From assembly GCF_001632365.1 (NCBI RefSeq), contig NW_024468530.1, positions 124,001 to 188,000 of the forward strand: a stretch of DNA of 64,000 nt, read 5' to 3'. Positions 1 through 11,955 of this stretch are shown piece by piece. Both the position numbers and the translations under genes were made by a program. This DNA comes from Laetiporus sulphureus 93-53 (lineage: Eukaryota; Basidiomycota; Agaricomycetes; Polyporales; Laetiporaceae). How positions within the stretch are numbered: the stretch's first letter is position 1; the number at the start of each line of letters is the position of its first letter. The notes below the pieces were generated by a model. It did not search any database. It worked only from the letters and a program-made list of their open reading frames with translations, and had not been told where the DNA came from.

Positions 1-58
1 CTACTGCGCTGAAGACACTGCGTGGATCCTCGCCTTCTGTGGTGTACTTTGTTATAAA

Positions 59-2542
59 CTACCAAGTGAATCCCTCCGAAGCCCATTCGGGCATTTCGGT
101 TTCGAACGTCCCCAGGCTGGTGGTATACCTTAATGCATGCAGGAAGATATATAGGCGCTCCGGTTTTGGATCAGGATGCAAGGGAAGATAGCACTCTGGA
201 CAGTACGAAGCAACCTCGGCGGCAGTCAACGTATGGGATGATTCATCCATGATCGGAGCAGGGACGGGGAATTCCGATGGAGTGAGTAGAACGGGAGTCT
301 CAGTGGGGGATTCAGCCGTCTGCAGCGATTCGAACTCCTGCGCTTTTTCAAGCGCTTCCTCCAAAGTCAACTGTGTTGGCTCTGGCTCTGTATTGGCAGC
401 GCCATTCGCGCCATCATCCTTTTCATGAGTGACGGAGCGGTGTACAGGGCCTCCTCGTTTGCGTCTGTTCTGTGGAGGAAGAGGCACTTTCACGCCATAA
501 GGAGATAGTGCGCCTTTAGCTCGGAAAACAACGTCGCGCCAACGACTCCAATCTTCGTTTTCATCCTGCAATACGAAGGATACCAGCATAACAAGGCAAT
601 GTCGGTACATGAACACAGAACGACGTGTTATTTGCAGCGTCAGAGGCGGTCAGGGACAAGAACGTACCTTCATGTTCCTCAACCGGGTGATAACGCCCAC
701 CATTTCAGCGGATAGCGGTACTGGTGAACCCAATCCAATATCGTGTCCCGTTTCCCGCGGTAACAATTTAGGACGGCCTGCGGACGTCTCCTCCTCTTGA
801 CCGTCCTGGTTATTCGACGTCTTACCAGGCAGTTCCTTGGGTTCCGTTGGTTCAGCGTTTAGTTCCGGAGTCCTGGATGGCTGTCTTCGCGAAAGCGATT
901 CCGGATTGTCGGCCCCCTGCAAGTTAAATTGTTCTGGCGGCGCGGGCGCCGAGCGTTCGTCACTTGGAGTCAAATCTAAACCACCTTTGCCAAGTTTTTC
1001 TCCCTATGAAGGACGCGCGATCAGGATCAAAATTAGCTCGGCACAGAAGACTCATGGATTTGCGAGGAGTCCACGAGGAGAGGGAACCGTGCCTACCCAT
1101 ATTTTTGTCTTTGAGTAAACGGGATCGTTCGCGATAGGGTAGCCGAGGAATTGCAAATGTACGCGGATCTGATGAGCTATAATCGAGAATTAGTCAACGA
1201 GTTGGACACGATGCACCAATTTAACTCACAGCGGCCCGTGAACGGCCGACCTGGGCAAACAATGTAGCTTCAGTTGATGCCATCAGAGTGATCGAGCATT
1301 ACGTACAATGTACTACACTCGTATTTGTGTTCACATCGTAGTGCAACCGCTTGAATGTTGTTTTAGCTGGCTACATAGAAATCAAAGGGATTAGATACAG
1401 AGTGATTGAGAACCCGCATGATTTACCTTGCCCTCGGGATGAACGATATTCAGACCCATTTGTCTGTCGACTGTAAGCAAAGGCTCTTCGCATATGATCT
1501 CCTCACTGAACAAATCTTTGCGGTCAAGACATGCGTCATAGCACGGAAGGGGCTCGTTGTCACTTACGTGGGAAATTTACCCTTGCACCGAGCAACGTAC
1601 TGCTTTCTAACGAGACCAGTGGCAAATTCCTGAGACAAAGTATTCGCCAACGATGCAGATAGTGGGATAATCATAAGCCCCGAGGTCAGCCGGTCCAATC
1701 TGTTGATGGCTAGTCAAGAACAGGATCAGCATTAAGTCTCCAATTTGTGGAAAGCACAGAGAATACCGGGGAAACATACTGTGGACTTTCTCAAGGCCGA
1801 AGTCATTCTTGAGAATCTCGACCAGACTATTGCGGAAGTAGCGGCCGGTGGCGTGGACAGGCTATACATGGTCAATTAGGCTTGAAATAACCGTCACAGT
1901 GAGACAAAACGCACGATTGATCCTGGTTTATCAAGTACTATAAATTGACGTTCCTGGTCATGATGTACAATGCGGACCGGTGTTGACGTTACCGGGGGCT
2001 CGTGTCTATGCACCACATTCCTGTGACCATTATTAAATTAGGCGACTGTAGATCAAGTCATGCAGCCGGTAACGCAATGCCTGCAGCACGTACTCGATGC
2101 GGTCTCCGTTCTGAATAATGGTGCCCGGCTTCGCCACCTTGCCATTAATTGTGGTCACTCCAGAGTCAAGGGCATATCGCTACTCTTGGCAGACCGAGTG
2201 TGAGTGAGCGATATATAGTGCAGTTCGCATCTGAAATGATGACTGATCGATGGAGCCTGAGTCACGCCATAAACGGCTGCATAGGTCCCATCGATCCGTC
2301 ATGCTGTATGGATGGCAGAGAACTTGACAGCAACGTACATAATACTCCATTGACCGGTCACGGAACTCTGTAGACACGACCTCCAAAATCTCTCGTCCTA
2401 GCCAACGACCCTTCGCCATAGTCGTATGCGGGTACCAATATGGCGGTATCTTCTTGAGACTAAGTCGTGTCTTTGGCGGTTGAGAGCTCGTGAGTTGTGC
2501 CGTATCGGCGGAATCATCGGTTTTTCCATATGGATCAGACAT
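59..2542 (-). CDS. RluA-type tRNA pseudouridine synthase (Pus9/Rib2-like)
   Basis: Converts uridine to pseudouridine in tRNA; the closest family is yeast Pus9 and the synthase half of Rib2. Proposed exons, 5' to 3': 2542-2339, 2179-about 2060, 2005-1915, 1861-1780, 1709-1568, 1505-1427, 1370-1307, 1250-1230, 1176-1097, 1003-668, 565-59. An S4-like segment ([15 protein letters not shown]) comes first, followed by [12 protein letters not shown], the catalytic-Asp motif NRLDRLTSG, then [21 protein letters not shown] and the family tail [11 protein letters not shown] with LHALRY. Exon phases agree from the HEPPV exon to the stop. The exon 2/3 junction does not: every GT-AG choice is one base out of frame, and only a weak GC donor would fix it. 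Start chosen at MSDPYGK because the conserved IPPYWYP block follows it. The 21-nt eighth exon is unusually small. Function is well supported, the junction is not. Confidence 0.86.
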
Positions 2543-2944
2543 GGTGGAAATCAGAAACCGAGACACAACGTGGCGAAACAGCTGCCTGTCTGGGATAGAG
2601 ACGAGCGGGTAATGGACTCTGGAGGGTCGAGAAGACACCGCTTGTCCCAGTATGTCGGAAGCCAAGGTGTCAGATATAGGTCGTAAGAGTTTTGGCAAGA
2701 GTTAAGCTATTTGCGCCCTGCGGTCGCAAATTTTACGGAGACGTGGAGGACGATGTGGCGGCACGAACTGAATGCAGCGGCCACAAATTTGGTGCCTGAG
2801 AGTTACGATCAGTCACGGGCGTGTAAATTGTGACCTATCGTGACGGTAGAGCGTTCTCCCAGGACCTGCTTGCAGGGTACCCTTGTTAATGCATTGAGCG
2901 AACAATTGAGTACACGGTGTCATCCACTCTAGTTCAACATTAAT
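2543..2944. other. Intergenic spacer ATP11 to pseudouridine synthase
   Basis: About 400 bp between the ATP11 stop and the start codon of the pseudouridine synthase on the same strand. It should hold the ATP11 3' end and the promoter of the next gene. I see no gene, repeat or clear TATA element. Confidence 0.6.
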
Positions 2945-4088
2945 CTAAAGTGCGTAATCCGAATGTTTCAGTAGCTCCTCCCATTTAAATTCTGTGGGAT
3001 TATCATGGAACGACTCCAGCAACGCCGTTCGCTCGTTCTTCCCTTCACTCCACAGATAGAAGTTTTGCACCGCTATCGCCAAGAGCTGAGCATCCTGCTG
3101 GCTCAATAAATAGCTTCCCTCACTTCCATCAGCAGCACGAGCGTGAGCAGACGGTGTGATCTCTCCTCGCAACAGGACGAGTCCGTGCGAGCGGGCAAGG
3201 TCAGTGTAGTGTGTCAAGATCAGGTATGGCGTAGCAAACGAGTTACGGAGCTTGTACTCCTGCAAGGGAGTGAACAGGATCGTCGATGTTTGCGGGTTGG
3301 AAGAGGGCTGTCGAGGTGCGAAGAGGTCCCTGGACGGTTCCGGCGGTGATCCATGGAAGCCCCATTGCATGAAGTAGAACTCGTGCGCCGATTTGTTGTC
3401 CTTCTGCTCGTCTGTATGCCCGCCTGGTCTTGGAAGGGGAACCAGAAAGGCCGGGTATCGGCGTGCGACGCTCATCATCTTCTCGTAAGTATCAACAGGG
3501 ATGCTGGCAGATAAGAAGCCACGCCCGGTGCCTCCAGAGCGAGAGTCATGATACGCTCTCCACAGAACGGAGATCTGATCAGGAGTATGCGGAGTACTAA
3601 TCAGGCGATCAAGATTCAGGATGCTGTTCAGCGGCTGAAAGCGCAAGGTCAAGGATTTATCGCTTGCGGGTTTACCAAACGATATGACAGACATACTTTA
3701 ACAGGAGAGCTGTCCTTCCTCTCACTTACACCCGCGCGAAGTAACTTGGCAGACTCTGAGAAAGAGGCACTATCCGCTTTGAGCGCCTTTGCTGCTTGCT
3801 CGGCCTCAAGGTCTCTTTGTCGCCGTCTCTCCCGCTCCTGTTCTCTCAACTCCTCGCGAAGCTCATCAAAGGTCATCCCGCGTCTACACAAAGAACATTC
3901 TGAGTCCTCCACTCACTAGGTGCATGTCGCGAGGATACTTACTCTTGGGCCCGCTTCTGCAGCTTCTCCGCGTACTTTGATTCATAGTGCAGACCTTGCA
4001 GCTGCCGAGCGGTGGAGCAGAATTGACACCTGCGTACCGGTTGCCTGATGGCGGACGAAATGAGGGAAAGGCGAGCCAGGTACCGCAT
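2945..4088 (-). CDS. ATP11: Mitochondrial F1-ATPase assembly factor Atp11
   Basis: Chaperone that binds free F1 beta subunit in the mitochondrial matrix so the catalytic hexamer can assemble. Exons 4088-3943, 3883-3697, 3634-2945 give about 340 residues with all phases in register. The N-terminus (MRYLARLSLISSAIRQPVRR) is basic, lacks acidic residues and fits a mitochondrial presequence. A charged helical stretch follows (MTFDELREELREQERERRRQ). The family core is clear: PLNSILNLDRLISTPHT, a GGTGRGFLSASIPVDTYEKM block, YPAFLVPLPR and EFYFMQWGFHG. Length matches the family. Start codons of this gene and MDV1 are divergent with 226 bp between them. Confidence is high. Confidence 0.95.
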
Positions 4089-4314
4089 GCTGGCGATCCT
4101 GCACGTTGCGGTGTGCAAGCAGCGAAATTGCAGAAAGAGGCAGGCAGGCGCCCTAAAGCTAATTGCATGCACGGGGGCACGTGGATCCGGCAAGCGGCAA
4201 AGCGGGATTGGCCGAGTGACCTCAGTCGCGTAGACCCCGCAAGGCTGCAGGAAACGAGCGACCTTCTCCGACCTGCCTGCCCCCTCGGCAACGCCTCGAA
4301 CTCCTTGATGAAGC
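4089..4314. promoter_or_regulatory. Shared upstream region of ATP11 and MDV1
   Basis: 226 bp separate the divergent start codons of two nuclear genes for mitochondrial proteins. Both promoters and both 5' UTRs must lie here or overlap coding sequence. No TATA box is evident. Co-regulation is inference. Confidence 0.5.
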
Positions 4315-6948
4315 ATGTCGAACACGCGTAAAGGACAGTCAAAGAAACGCGAACAACGCCCTTCACCTCTTGGAGAAGGTCCCTCAACTTCGTCTTCAAA
4401 CACGAGCAGGTTCGACGCCATGGGCAGGGCTCTCATGGCTCCATTTTCTAGCAACAAGCAAGATTCTGCCAAAGTGCTTGCGGACTGTACGCATGATGCT
4501 CAAATTCTATCTTGCAATGTTCTGTAACGAACTTTTCTATGTGCAGTGGCTCCGGTCATCATGACTCCTCGAATGATAAATGCTGCGACATTCTCCGGAA
4601 GGTCTCGCGGCTCGGTTGGCAGCGTTTCGGACGCGCGCATGGGTTTTGCAACTCTTGGTCGCGCACCGCTTCAGCTAACATTAGGCAGGCGGCGCATAAC
4701 GTCGCGTGACCTGCAGATCGTGGAGGCTATCGATGAACTACTCAGCGAAGAGGTCCCGGAGCCAGAAGGTGTTGCGCAGAACGTCAGTCTGCTCAAGGGA
4801 TTCCATGCGACGATACCGAGTGCGGACAAAAGCCGTATACGGCGAAGACAGACCCGTAATGTGGAGGCTCCTCGGCTGGGTTTGAAAAGGCTAGGCATGA
4901 GTGCGCGAGGTATGCTGGGCGATGAGGAGGACCATGAGGGCTCGAGTGTTGCGAGTGAGGAAGACGTCGTCTTCGTGCCAAATGAGGGGCGTGGTCGGAA
5001 GAATAAGGCGAAGCGGAAGGGTAGGCATCCACTGAGCGCAGGCAAGACTCTGGGGCGGGAAGAGCTCGTCCGCCAAACCAAGGAGATCGAGCGTGATAAG
5101 GAGAATCTCCATGTTCGTCGCGTGAGTAATTCTATTCTACTGGCAGATGGATCCCTTCGACATGATCCCGAAAGACCCTCATCAACAGTGAGATAGCCGA
5201 GATCACTCACAAAATCGAAGCACTTGATGCAATGCGCGCGAGGTTGGAGCAGGACCTTCTCAAATTGCAGGAAGACGAACTCGAGTTGGATGATGAACGT
5301 ACGTCATGGAGATATGCACTGCACCGTCCACTCATTGCCAAATGTAGTTGAGGGCGTAAAGGAGCGGCTTGAAATCGAGGAGTCGAGAAGTCGGACTCGG
5401 GGTGCCCCTGTCACGGAGCATCTGCCACACAGCTCCCGTAGACGAAAAGGTTAACAGCATCAGTTTCCTCTGCTCTATCGCATCTCATTGACTTCTTCCT
5501 AAGGTCCTGTATTCCTTCCCTCAGAACATGATGAGCTTCCTCCCGGAGTGGCTTTCATGGTGAGCAGTACACCACATCTAGCTGTGGAGTGAGTAAATAA
5601 TGCATGTATTGCAGACATTGACGGGACATCCTGCCCCAATAACCGCGTTAGACTTCTCAGAGCCTTACGGCACACTTGTCAGCGCATCACAAGAGGAATC
5701 GCAACCGCGAGTCTGGGATCTCCTCACGGGAGCTGAGATCGGCCGGTTGCGAGGCCATCGAGGTATCGTGAAGTGCATGCAAGTTGAAGATAACGTGTGC
5801 TTGACTGGCGGCGAGGATGGTGCTGTCAGGCTGTGGGATTTGCGCAAAGTGGACGAGGATGAAGAGTGGGAGGGCGGCATGCTGAACCTGAGCGACGTCG
5901 CAGAGGAGGACGAGAGCCACGATGGCGAGTCGGCACATACCAACGGCATCCGTTCGAGCGAGAGCAGGCCGTCCAGCGTGGTTGAGGACGGACCATGTGT
6001 GCGCGTGCTGGAAGGACATTCGAAGGCCGTGTCTACTCTGTATTTCGAGGACCAATGTCTGGTTCGTTCTCTCCCTTCTTGCATGGGTTGCCAGCGAGCC
6101 GAACGCGTGGATATAGGTTACAGGCGCGTCGGACAAGACAATGCGGCAGTGGGATCTGACGACTGGTCAGTGTGTCATGACCATGGACATCCTCTGGGCG
6201 ATCTCGCATCCGCCGGCTTCGATACCGGGCAGTGCGCTTCCGAATCACCTCTATCCTGGGGCGGCCGCAGCTGCAGGGACATTTGCTGTTCCCATGCCGC
6301 CATTTGCAGATGGTACGTGGGATATGTACGAGGACTTCGTTGGCGCCGTGCAGTTCTGGGGCTATGCGCTGGTTAGCGGAAGCGGCGATGGCGCAGTGCG
6401 CATGTGGGACAGTGAGTGGCTACTTTGAACGCCGCAATGGCTGACGCGACGTGGTTGACCTGTGCTCTCGCAGTGCGCACCGGACAGCCCCACCGCACAC
6501 TGCTGGGCCACACCGGTCCTGTTACGTGCTTGCAGTTTGATGAGCTGCACGTTGTCAGTGGCAGTCTTGACAAGTCCATTCGGGTGAGCTTCGAGTCGTT
6601 TCAGGCCTTCGATCCTGATTGAATTATCGCTTCTCTAGATATGGGACCTTCGAACAGGTGGCATCTTCGAGACCCTCAAGTTCGACCATGCCGTGACCGC
6701 ACTGCAGTTTGACACAAGGAAGATCGTAGCTGCGACCGGTGAGAATGGCGTCAAGGTCCGTTTCATTACACCGGTGTCTTTGCATATCGTTGATTCATTC
6801 ATTTGCGCAGATTTACAACCGCACGAGCATGCAATATTCGAGCCTTCTCACGAATGGCCATATGAAGCCAGTCGAAAAACTGCGCTACATGGATAGATAC
6901 CTCATCTCTGGTGGACGGGACGCTGCGCTGAAGATCTGGGCTCTATGA
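4315..6948 (+). CDS. MDV1: Mitochondrial fission WD40 adaptor Mdv1/Caf4
   Basis: Adaptor that links Fis1 on the outer mitochondrial membrane to the dynamin Dnm1. Exons 4315-4486, 4547-5121, 5175-5298, 5348-5449, 5504-5559, 5615-6061, 6117-6411, 6474-6583, 6639-6755, 6811-6948, all in phase, about 711 residues. The N-terminal third is helical and basic. A coiled coil follows (residues about 250-310, with [12 protein letters not shown] and [18 protein letters not shown]). The C-terminal half is a WD40 propeller: [64 protein letters not shown] and a last blade ending ALKIWAL. Order and length fit the fungal Mdv1/Caf4 family. The first start codon of the frame was used; a start at 4421 is also possible. 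Confidence 0.92.
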
Positions 6949-7331
6949 TATTCACGATCATCATATGTAAGGCAGACCAGGCGACAGCAATGCTGGACTT
7001 CGAGATCTCTTCCGCAGTAGACACATTAACAACATAATTGTAGCATATAAGGATGCATATCTCAGCTAGAACCAATCAAATTCTTTGTAATTGTCGCTCA
7101 CCGCTGCCATAGGAACGTGAAGTTATTCTGATGCTGCAAGACATAACGCGTTCCATGCAGCCAATATATAGCATTACAACGCGGATCGTTGACTTCTGAT
7201 TCTACTAATAACCTGATGGATATGAGTTACGCACAAAGCGATATAGGGTACTGCTAGAAATACAAAGGACAGCATCGACAGCAATATGAATGTGTATCCC
7301 AACAGCAACTGGAAAGACCGGGATCGAGGTA
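6949..7331. other. Convergent 3' spacer
   Basis: About 380 bp between the ends of MDV1 (plus) and the membrane protein gene (minus). AT-rich relative to the flanking exons and likely both 3' UTRs. A minus-strand frame reading a hydrophobic segment (LLLGYTFILLSMLSFVF) lies at about 7200-7350, but no splice site joins it in frame to the upstream gene. Confidence 0.5.
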
Positions 7332-8340
7332 TCATGAATGCGATGTTGACCATCCGAAGTCAATTATGAGTGCGAAGCCATACGGCCGCAGGTCGTACTC
7401 CCGCCGAAGCAACGGTAGTTTTGGTGTTTCTGGGCGCGAACGTTCTTCTCCGCTCGTCGGAACTGATGTCGAGTTCTTCGAGCCGGGATCAACGGGTGGT
7501 CTCGATCCGGAGTGGAGAGTCGGTTGATGTGATGGGAGTTCGATCGTAGGCACAGGTTCGATTGACAAATGTGGCGACGTGGGAGGTGTCGTGTCCGTAC
7601 TCGTGTTCGCTTTGCGAGAGATGGACCAGCCGGTGACGGCATTCCAGACGTGCGACAGCATCGATCCCTGACGCTTCTCGGTGGCCTCTTGAGCGTGGCG
7701 AACGAGTTCTGCGGCCTCCGCGTCGGGTGTCGACTCGTGCTCGTTTTCTTCTGGAGGCTCCTCTCGCTTTGCCTCTGCAGCTTGCGCGGCGAGCTCCATC
7801 TGTCTCCGCGCGTTAAGTTCGTGCTCGAGCTCGTCCTTCAACTTCTCGACACTGTTCAGCTCCCACTGCGTGACGTTGAACGGCTCGAAGAGCTTGGTGC
7901 TCGAGAGATCGCACCAGCAACGGTCCAGCATCGGCACGTCTGTCGGCATCATGTCTTCCGGCAGATCAGGCAGCAACGACAACAGCGCATCACCATATGT
8001 CGTGATGTTTTCCGACCAGGGCATCGTCAGGGCGGTCTCGAGGGGCACCGGGGGCCAGTAGCATGACGACACGAACATCGCCGAGAGCAGAACGATGCAG
8101 TAAAAACTGATGGTGGCGGGATCACATCACCGATTAGCAGAGTTAGCAGGGGAGAACACTGAAGTGGCATCACCATGGTCGGGCATGCATCGTCGTCGAG
8201 AGAAGGAAGAGCAACAGGAAGTAGGGCGGTGCAATGGGAAATGGGAGCAGTACGAGTGGGAGATACCAACGGGTGCACCTGTTTCGTGAGCAGCACTTCA
8301 GACACGCCTGTCACAGTAGACTGGACACCACGTACCACAT
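7332..8340 (-). CDS. Uncharacterised two-TM membrane protein
   Basis: I do not recognise the family. Exons 8340-8336, 8278-8174 and 8106-7332 join in phase to about 294 residues. The N-terminus has a long hydrophobic run (YLPLVLLPFPIAPPYFLLLF) and a second one (CFYCIVLLSAMFV), so either two membrane spans or a signal peptide plus an anchor. After that come LLSLLPDLPEDMMPTDVPML, a charged helical stretch (VEKLKDELEHELNARRQ) and a Ser/Pro/Thr-rich tail ending in LLRREYDLRPYGFALIIDFG. The proposed first exon has only five coding bases (ATG TG), followed by a strong GTACGT donor. That start is the weakest part of the model. The gene is divergent from the p23 gene. Confidence 0.6.
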
Positions 8341-8624
8341 TTTGCGCAACAGCCCGAGCACAGAGAGCTCAAAATGTCGGACAATGCTCGCAAAGCTGCG
8401 TGGTGGCGCGTATGTCGTCTAAATGTGTTCAAGTCAAATTCGCCTGCCCTGAGTCCGAGATGCATCACGTGCTTTGCGCGCCTCACGAAGCGCGCGGGCG
8501 TACGCGCGGTGTTCTCCAGCATTCGCGATCTTTCCAAGTCAACTTTTATTGCCTCTCTCGTCTCGACGCCACCATTTCACCATCGTCGACATCCACACCG
8601 ACATATAAAGAACCAACCGCTAAC
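8341..8624. promoter_or_regulatory. Bidirectional upstream region, membrane protein / p23
   Basis: 284 bp between divergent start codons. It contains a GC-rich block around 8480-8510 and a TATA-like ACATATAAAG at about 8601-8610, some 20 bp before the p23 start codon, where it would more likely be transcribed leader than core promoter. Confidence 0.4.
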
Positions 8625-9589
8625 ATGCCAGTACATCCTGAAGTGCTCTGGGCTCAGCGTAGCTCTGAAGTCGACGAAAAGAAGGTGCGTCGCTTTATGC
8701 GCTCGATGTATATCCGCGTCTGGAGGTGAAACTGACGGGCAGCGGGCGCGATCGTCTAACAATGGGCGCGCCGCTAATCTGTACAGAACATTCTCTATGT
8801 CACCGTAAATTTGCCTGACATCAAGTCCGAAACTCTCCAGTACAACCTCACTCCGACGACACTATCCTTCAAGGCTAAGGCGGGAAAGTATGTCACGATC
8901 GATCGTTGAGATGCAATATCCAGTTTCTTACCGATTTTTCAGCGCTGAGAAGGGTATTGAAGAGAAGGATTATGAATTCAATTTTAATCTCTTCGCTGAG
9001 GTCGTTCCTGAGGTATGTACTTGCCATCCATGCGCCACTTTTCCTTTCCACTTACCAATGTGATGCAACCTGTAGGAGTCCCTCAAAACCCTGACGAGCC
9101 GGCATCTCACGCTTGTACTCCGCAAGAAGGAAAAAAAGGCCGAGTTCTGGCCGCGTTTGACCAAGGAGAAGATCAAGACGCCGTTCGTGAAGACCGACTT
9201 CAGCAAATGGGTCGATGAGGATGAACAGGACGGTGAGGCACCCGCGGTCGACGAGGATGCTGATATGGGCGGCATGGGCGGCATGGGCGGTATGGGAGGC
9301 ATGCCAGGCATGCCAGGCGGGTTGGGTGGAATGGGCGGCATGGGTGGAATGGGCGGCATGGGCGGCATGGGTGGCATGGACTTTGAGCAGGTAAGCCATC
9401 ACGAACCCGCGACCGTTATGGCCACTGCTAATACTTATGGGTCGCTTGTAGATGATGAAGTCCATGGGTGGCGCTGGCGCTGGCGGCCTGGACGAGGAGG
9501 CAGGACCGTCAGGAGTTGGCGCCGAGTCGGACGACTCGGACGACGATGGGCCCCCGCCGCTCGAAGAGGCGGAGCCCGCGAAGGAGTAG
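8625..9589 (+). CDS. SBA1: Hsp90 co-chaperone p23 (Sba1/Wos2)
   Basis: Binds the ATP-bound closed form of Hsp90 and stabilises client complexes in cytosol and nucleus. Exons 8625-8684, 8787-8887, 8943-9012, 9076-9390, 9452-9589 give about 227 residues. The CS domain occupies residues 1-120: HPEVLWAQRSSEVDEKK, NILYVTVNLPDIK, YEFNFNLFAEV, a HLTLVLRKKE strand and the signature FWPRLTKEK. Then follow TDFSKWVDEDEQ, an unusual run of GGM repeats (genomic 9266-9380) and a C-terminus rich in Asp and Glu. GGM or GGF-rich tails are known in fungal p23 proteins; this one is long and regular. Confident call. Confidence 0.96.
9266..9380 (+). repeat. In-frame GGCATG-type tandem repeat (GGM tail of p23)
   Basis: Imperfect 9-bp units coding Gly-Gly-Met, with two Met-Pro-Gly interruptions, inside exon 4 of the p23 gene. 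The repeat keeps the reading frame and probably changes length by slippage. Confidence 0.85.
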
Positions 9590-10683
9590 ACGAATAGCTG
9601 CTGGACCTTATGATGAGCGTTATGAACGAAGTGCATGGTCGATGAATGCTGCTATTTCTTGCTGATATCACATTGTTGTACGTTCCGGTTCGCAGGAGCA
9701 GTCTAATTGTACTTGGCGCCTTTCACTCAGGGCCGCCCACGGATGCGTGCCTTCCAAACACGCAAGTTAATTGTCGGGGTCGAGGCTTCGGCGTGTTGCT
9801 CCCTGCTATCCGTGACATCGAAGCCATCAGTGATCTCACCGCGCATTTAAAGCCGTGTACGAGCGACAATAAGTATTCTATGGAATTGCTTGGTCTCATG
9901 CTCAGCTGTCATATGGGAGACTTTTGTCCTATTGTGACTGTCGTATCTAACAGCATATCCTCGACGCAGATGTGTGTCAGAGCCGGTTCCCGACATGGGT
10001 TTCTGCCCTTTCTCGGATATACGACGAAAGGCCTCTTTCGTGCAGCCGCGTGTATCTGGAGAGTCCTGATGGTGTGCAAGATTAGGGTCCTCGAGGCCTA
10101 AGGCCCTCAGCCTCGTGGTGGCAGACAGGTACCGCAACTTCCGAAAGGCGGCCGCACTGAGGTCCAAGATTATGTTGCCACGGCGAACCATGATTGACAG
10201 ACCTGCCTGCCGTGTTGTGTCAAAAATGCTTGCTCACGTGGTCGCGTTACATTGTCCCCCCACCGCGACGCGTAGACAATTGGCTCACATCCATACGCAT
10301 CTCCTTCCCATTCTCCGCGATATTCAGTCCTCCCCCGCGCCGATGCCTCCTCGTGAGACAATGATACGCTTCCGGCCTTCCCTTGCCGCGCTTATGCAGC
10401 CGAACGAGTGCTAATTTTGAGTCCGGCAGCCGTCCAGCACGTTGCATCGGCACCGAAAAAATTGCTAGATATAAAAGAGCCAGCTGCGCATGTACTGGCC
10501 ATCTCATCTTTTCTGCCAGAGGCGTTAGCTGATACAGGACTCGTTCCATTACATTCTTTCCTTTCCCTTCCGGTCTGCGACTTTCATTCTCTTGACCTGG
10601 TGTCAAACTTCACCGCTCTCTGGTAGAATTAGAAAGTGTCACATCATCCCCGCTAACTGTTTACGACTGCACGGTCATACGTC
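9590..10683. other. Intergenic region upstream of secreted-protein gene
   Basis: About 1.1 kb between two plus-strand genes. Open frames here (for example 9646-10101) have no recognisable motif or codon pattern. A TATA-like TATAAAA lies at about 10470, roughly 210 bp before the next start codon, and is a plausible core promoter for it. Confidence 0.5.
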
Positions 10684-11955
10684 ATGAAGTTCTCCGCTAT
10701 CGCTGTTGCCTCCGTTCTATTCACTTCTGTCGCCCACGCTCTGCCGTGGTACGTGCCCCGCGATAGCAGCTTCCTCCTCGCAAATGGCGAGGAGGCCATT
10801 GCTCAAAAGTACGTATTATTGCGGACTCGTTGCTCGATCAAGGCTGACTTCATCATCAGCGCACAATTCGCAACCCTCACTGTGAACTCCTCGTGTACGA
10901 GTGGCACCGATGCCTGTGTCAACAGCGAATTTGCTCAGTGTGTCAACGGCGCATACCTCCTCACATCATGCGGATCTGGCTTGATGTGAGTTTATGAGAT
11001 GGCAGTGCCAAGACAATAGGCTGATCACGACTATTGTCAGTTGTGCCGCACTGCCCTTGGTCAACAGCGCAGGCACGAGTATTACTTGTACGACTGAGGC
11101 CGATCTTGAGGGACGTATTGCGGCGACTGGCGCGACATCGGCATCCAACTCGACTTCATCCAGTATCGCAGCATCCTCTAGCGTAGCTGTTACGACTGTG
11201 TCTGCCACTGCCTCGGCTACCGCATCGGCTGCGGCTGCATCCAGCACTTCCGAGAGCTCAGATGCACAGTCATCTCTGACGCTCCTCGACTCGCTAGTTA
11301 ACACGGGCTTCAACGATGACGGTACAAACGAGTGAGATGTGCCCATTGCTAATGTAAGACCCAGAAACTCAACTCTCCATACAGGTTCAGCCCCGAGGCC
11401 GGCGAGATCGCCTCTGCCACTTCCACCAACAATTTCATCAACTTCTGCGCCACCGTCAGCGTTCCACTCACGAATGGCACGCAGGTCAAGAACGGCTCTT
11501 GCAACGCTGCACCCATGGGCATGATCGCGTCTACAAGCAACATGCCATCTGCCAAGTTCGTCTCGCCGGCGAACCTCGACACGATCGCCGCGAACTCGAC
11601 GTTCAACGTCACGCTCGCCATCGAGCGGCTGCAGACCGGGCACTTTGTGAACCCCGATACGAATTTCTTCGCCGCGCCGCAGACGGTGAACACCACGACC
11701 GGCGACATCCTCGGCCACTCGCACGTCGTGATCGAGCAGCTGACGGCGCTGAACCAGACGACGCCGACGGACCCCGGGACATTCGCGTTCTTCAAGGGCC
11801 TGAACAGCGTTGCGGTGAATGGACAGCTGACTGTGGAGGTCACCGGTGGCCTGCCAGCAGGAGTCTACAGGATGGCCTCGATCAATGCCGCTGCGAATCA
11901 CCAGCCTGTGCTTGTGGCCGTAGCCCAACACGGTTCCCTCGATGATATGGTCTAG
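10684..11955 (+). CDS. Secreted protein with CBM19-like Cys module
   Basis: Exons 10684-10808, 10860-10985, 11041-11331, 11385-11955, in phase, about 370 residues. The N-terminus is a textbook signal peptide (MKFSAIAVASVLFTSVAHA). Residues about 50-95 form a small cysteine module (SSCTSGTDACVNSEFAQC, TSCGSGLICAALPL, then TSITC) whose C-x-G-x-AC-AQC-C-C spacing resembles carbohydrate-binding module 19. A Ser/Thr/Ala-rich linker follows, likely O-glycosylated, then a 190-residue domain with several N-glycosylation sequons (NGS, NST, NVT, NQT). Its GHSHVVIEQL and VYRMASINAAANHQPV segments suggest a beta-rich extracellular fold, but I do not recognise an enzyme. No GPI-anchor signal at the end. 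Cell-wall or substrate binding is inference. Confidence 0.8.

Noticed and set aside
7200..7350. Extra transmembrane exon at the end of the two-TM protein gene
   Set aside because: No acceptor/donor pair joins the hydrophobic frame in phase.
9646..10101. 151-codon open frame downstream of p23
   Set aside because: No recognisable domain and it lies in the 3' flank of p23; minus strand is equally open.
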